Shown here piece after piece: positions 5,976-6,671 of a stretch of 6,671 bases of DNA (the first letter of the stretch is position 1; each line of letters opens with the position of its first letter). The position numbers were made by a program, and so were the translations under genes. The notes beneath the pieces were generated by a model that searched no databases, was not told where the DNA came from, and was given only the letters and a program-made list of their open reading frames with translations. Source of the DNA: Sphingomonadales bacterium (GTDB lineage: Bacteria; Pseudomonadota; Alphaproteobacteria; Sphingomonadales; Sphingomonadaceae); the NCBI GenBank assembly GCA_017302775.1, contig JAFLDC010000153.1, positions 1-6,671 on the forward strand, given 5' to 3'.

Positions 5976-6671
5976 GCATCCCGGCGATCGCCTTCGCCGG
6001 GGCCGGGCTGGACCGTGCGGATCATATCCGCGCTGATCCTGAGCAACTGGCCGGTCTGATGGACTGGCGCGCCCGGCTGCTCAAGCTTGACGGGCTGGAC
6101 CCGTTGATTACGCCGGAAGGAGCGCTGGATTGGGGCACGCTGGCCGATGCACGGCCTGACAGCGAGCTGGTGTTTCTTGGTCTGCTTGACGGGAAGGGCT
6201 GCTTTGCAGAGGTTTCGCCCGATCTGATCGGCAGCGTCGCCCCTGCAAATCCGCGCCTGTGGGCGGTGATGTCCGGGCTCAGTCATGCCGAACTCGGGAC
6301 CTATGGCACGGCGCGGAGCCTGGTCGATTGGCACGCCCGCCACCGCTATTGCGCGCGCTGCGGTTGCCCGACTGTGCTGGCCAAGGGGGGCTGGCAGCGC
6401 AGCTGCACCAACGATGTGTGCAAGGCCGAACACTTTCCGCGTGTCGATCCGGTCACGATCATGCTGGTCGAGCATGATGGGCGGTTGCTGCTGGGCCGCC
6501 AACCGCGCTTTCCGCCACGGCGTCTGTCAACGCTCGCCGGTTTCGTCGAACCGGGGGAAAGCATCGAGGAAGCGGTGGCACGCGAAGTGCTGGAGGAAGC
6601 CGGGGTGGTGGTCAGCGGCGTGCGCTATATCGGTAGCCAGCCGTGGCCGTTCCCGTCCAGCCTGATGATCG
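5972..6671 (+). CDS. nudC: NAD+ diphosphatase NudC (Nudix hydrolase), C-terminus cut by right edge
   Basis: This enzyme hydrolyses NAD(H) to NMN(H) and AMP, and the family also removes NAD caps from RNA 5' ends. The visible 233 residues hold an N-terminal NudC domain (about 1-120). A zinc-ribbon follows, with C127-x2-C130 and C145-x4-C150 as likely ligands. Next comes the AEHFPR segment (152-157) that leads into the Nudix fold. The Nudix box is complete and canonical at 190-212 (G-x5-E-x7-RE-V-x-EE-x-G-V), with metal-binding glutamates E205, E208 and E209. The NudC-specific signature SQPWPFPxS is at 222-230 and separates it from other Nudix enzymes. The second zinc pair is spaced x4, where E. 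coli NudC has x2. The start codon overlaps the hydrolase stop (ATGA at 5972-5975), implying translational coupling. Only the last part of the Nudix domain is missing. Confidence 0.96.
   Translation, partial: MSIPAIAFAGAGLDRADHIRADPEQLAGLMDWRARLLKLDGLDPLITPEGALDWGTLADARPDSELVFLGLLDGKGCFAEVSPDLIGSVAPANPRLWAVMSGLSHAELGTYGTARSLVDWHARHRYCARCGCPTVLAKGGWQRSCTNDVCKAEHFPRVDPVTIMLVEHDGRLLLGRQPRFPPRRLSTLAGFVEPGESIEEAVAREVLEEAGVVVSGVRYIGSQPWPFPSSLMI

Overview
The window is GC-rich, densely coding chromosomal DNA from an alphaproteobacterium. The order Sphingomonadales fits best. This is judged from protein style (an SMC N-terminus of the alphaproteobacterial type, a DciA/DUF721 protein, alpha-type DsbA proteins with extra cysteines) and from the gene order mutY / DUF721 / DsbA / smc, which I recall as common in this class. 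No tRNA, rRNA, CRISPR array, insertion sequence or long repeat is visible. The window looks like core chromosome rather than a mobile island.

The layout is two divergent gene blocks that start 29 bases apart, near position 3590. The leftward (minus-strand) block reads, in transcription order: a DciA-like DUF721 protein (3578-3045), a DsbA-like protein with a CRDC active site (3041-2358, GTG start), a DsbA-like protein with CPHC (2356-1652), a lipoprotein DsbA-like protein with CSHC (1551-787), and the N-terminal 251 residues of the chromosome condensin SMC (755 to the left edge). Spacing is 3, 1, 100 and 31 bases, so this is probably one operon, with a possible extra signal in the 100-base gap. 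The rightward (plus-strand) block is the adenine glycosylase mutY (3608-4642), a Tat-exported serine hydrolase of the beta-lactamase/family VIII esterase fold (4653-5975), and nudC (5972 to the right edge, cut before its stop). Spacing is 10 bases and then an ATGA overlap, so these three are probably co-transcribed.

The leftward block mixes chromosome maintenance (helicase loading, condensation) with periplasmic thiol-disulfide chemistry. The rightward block places two nucleotide-handling enzymes (MutY for A:8-oxoG mispairs, NudC for NADH/NAD-capped RNA) on either side of an exported hydrolase.

The most notable feature is the tandem array of three DsbA-like paralogues. Their CXXC dipeptides have diverged and one is a lipoprotein, yet all keep a second cysteine pair, with an identical 43-residue spacing from the active site to its first member. 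I found no convincing evidence of a wholly new system. The triple DsbA array and the exported hydrolase are the places to look further.
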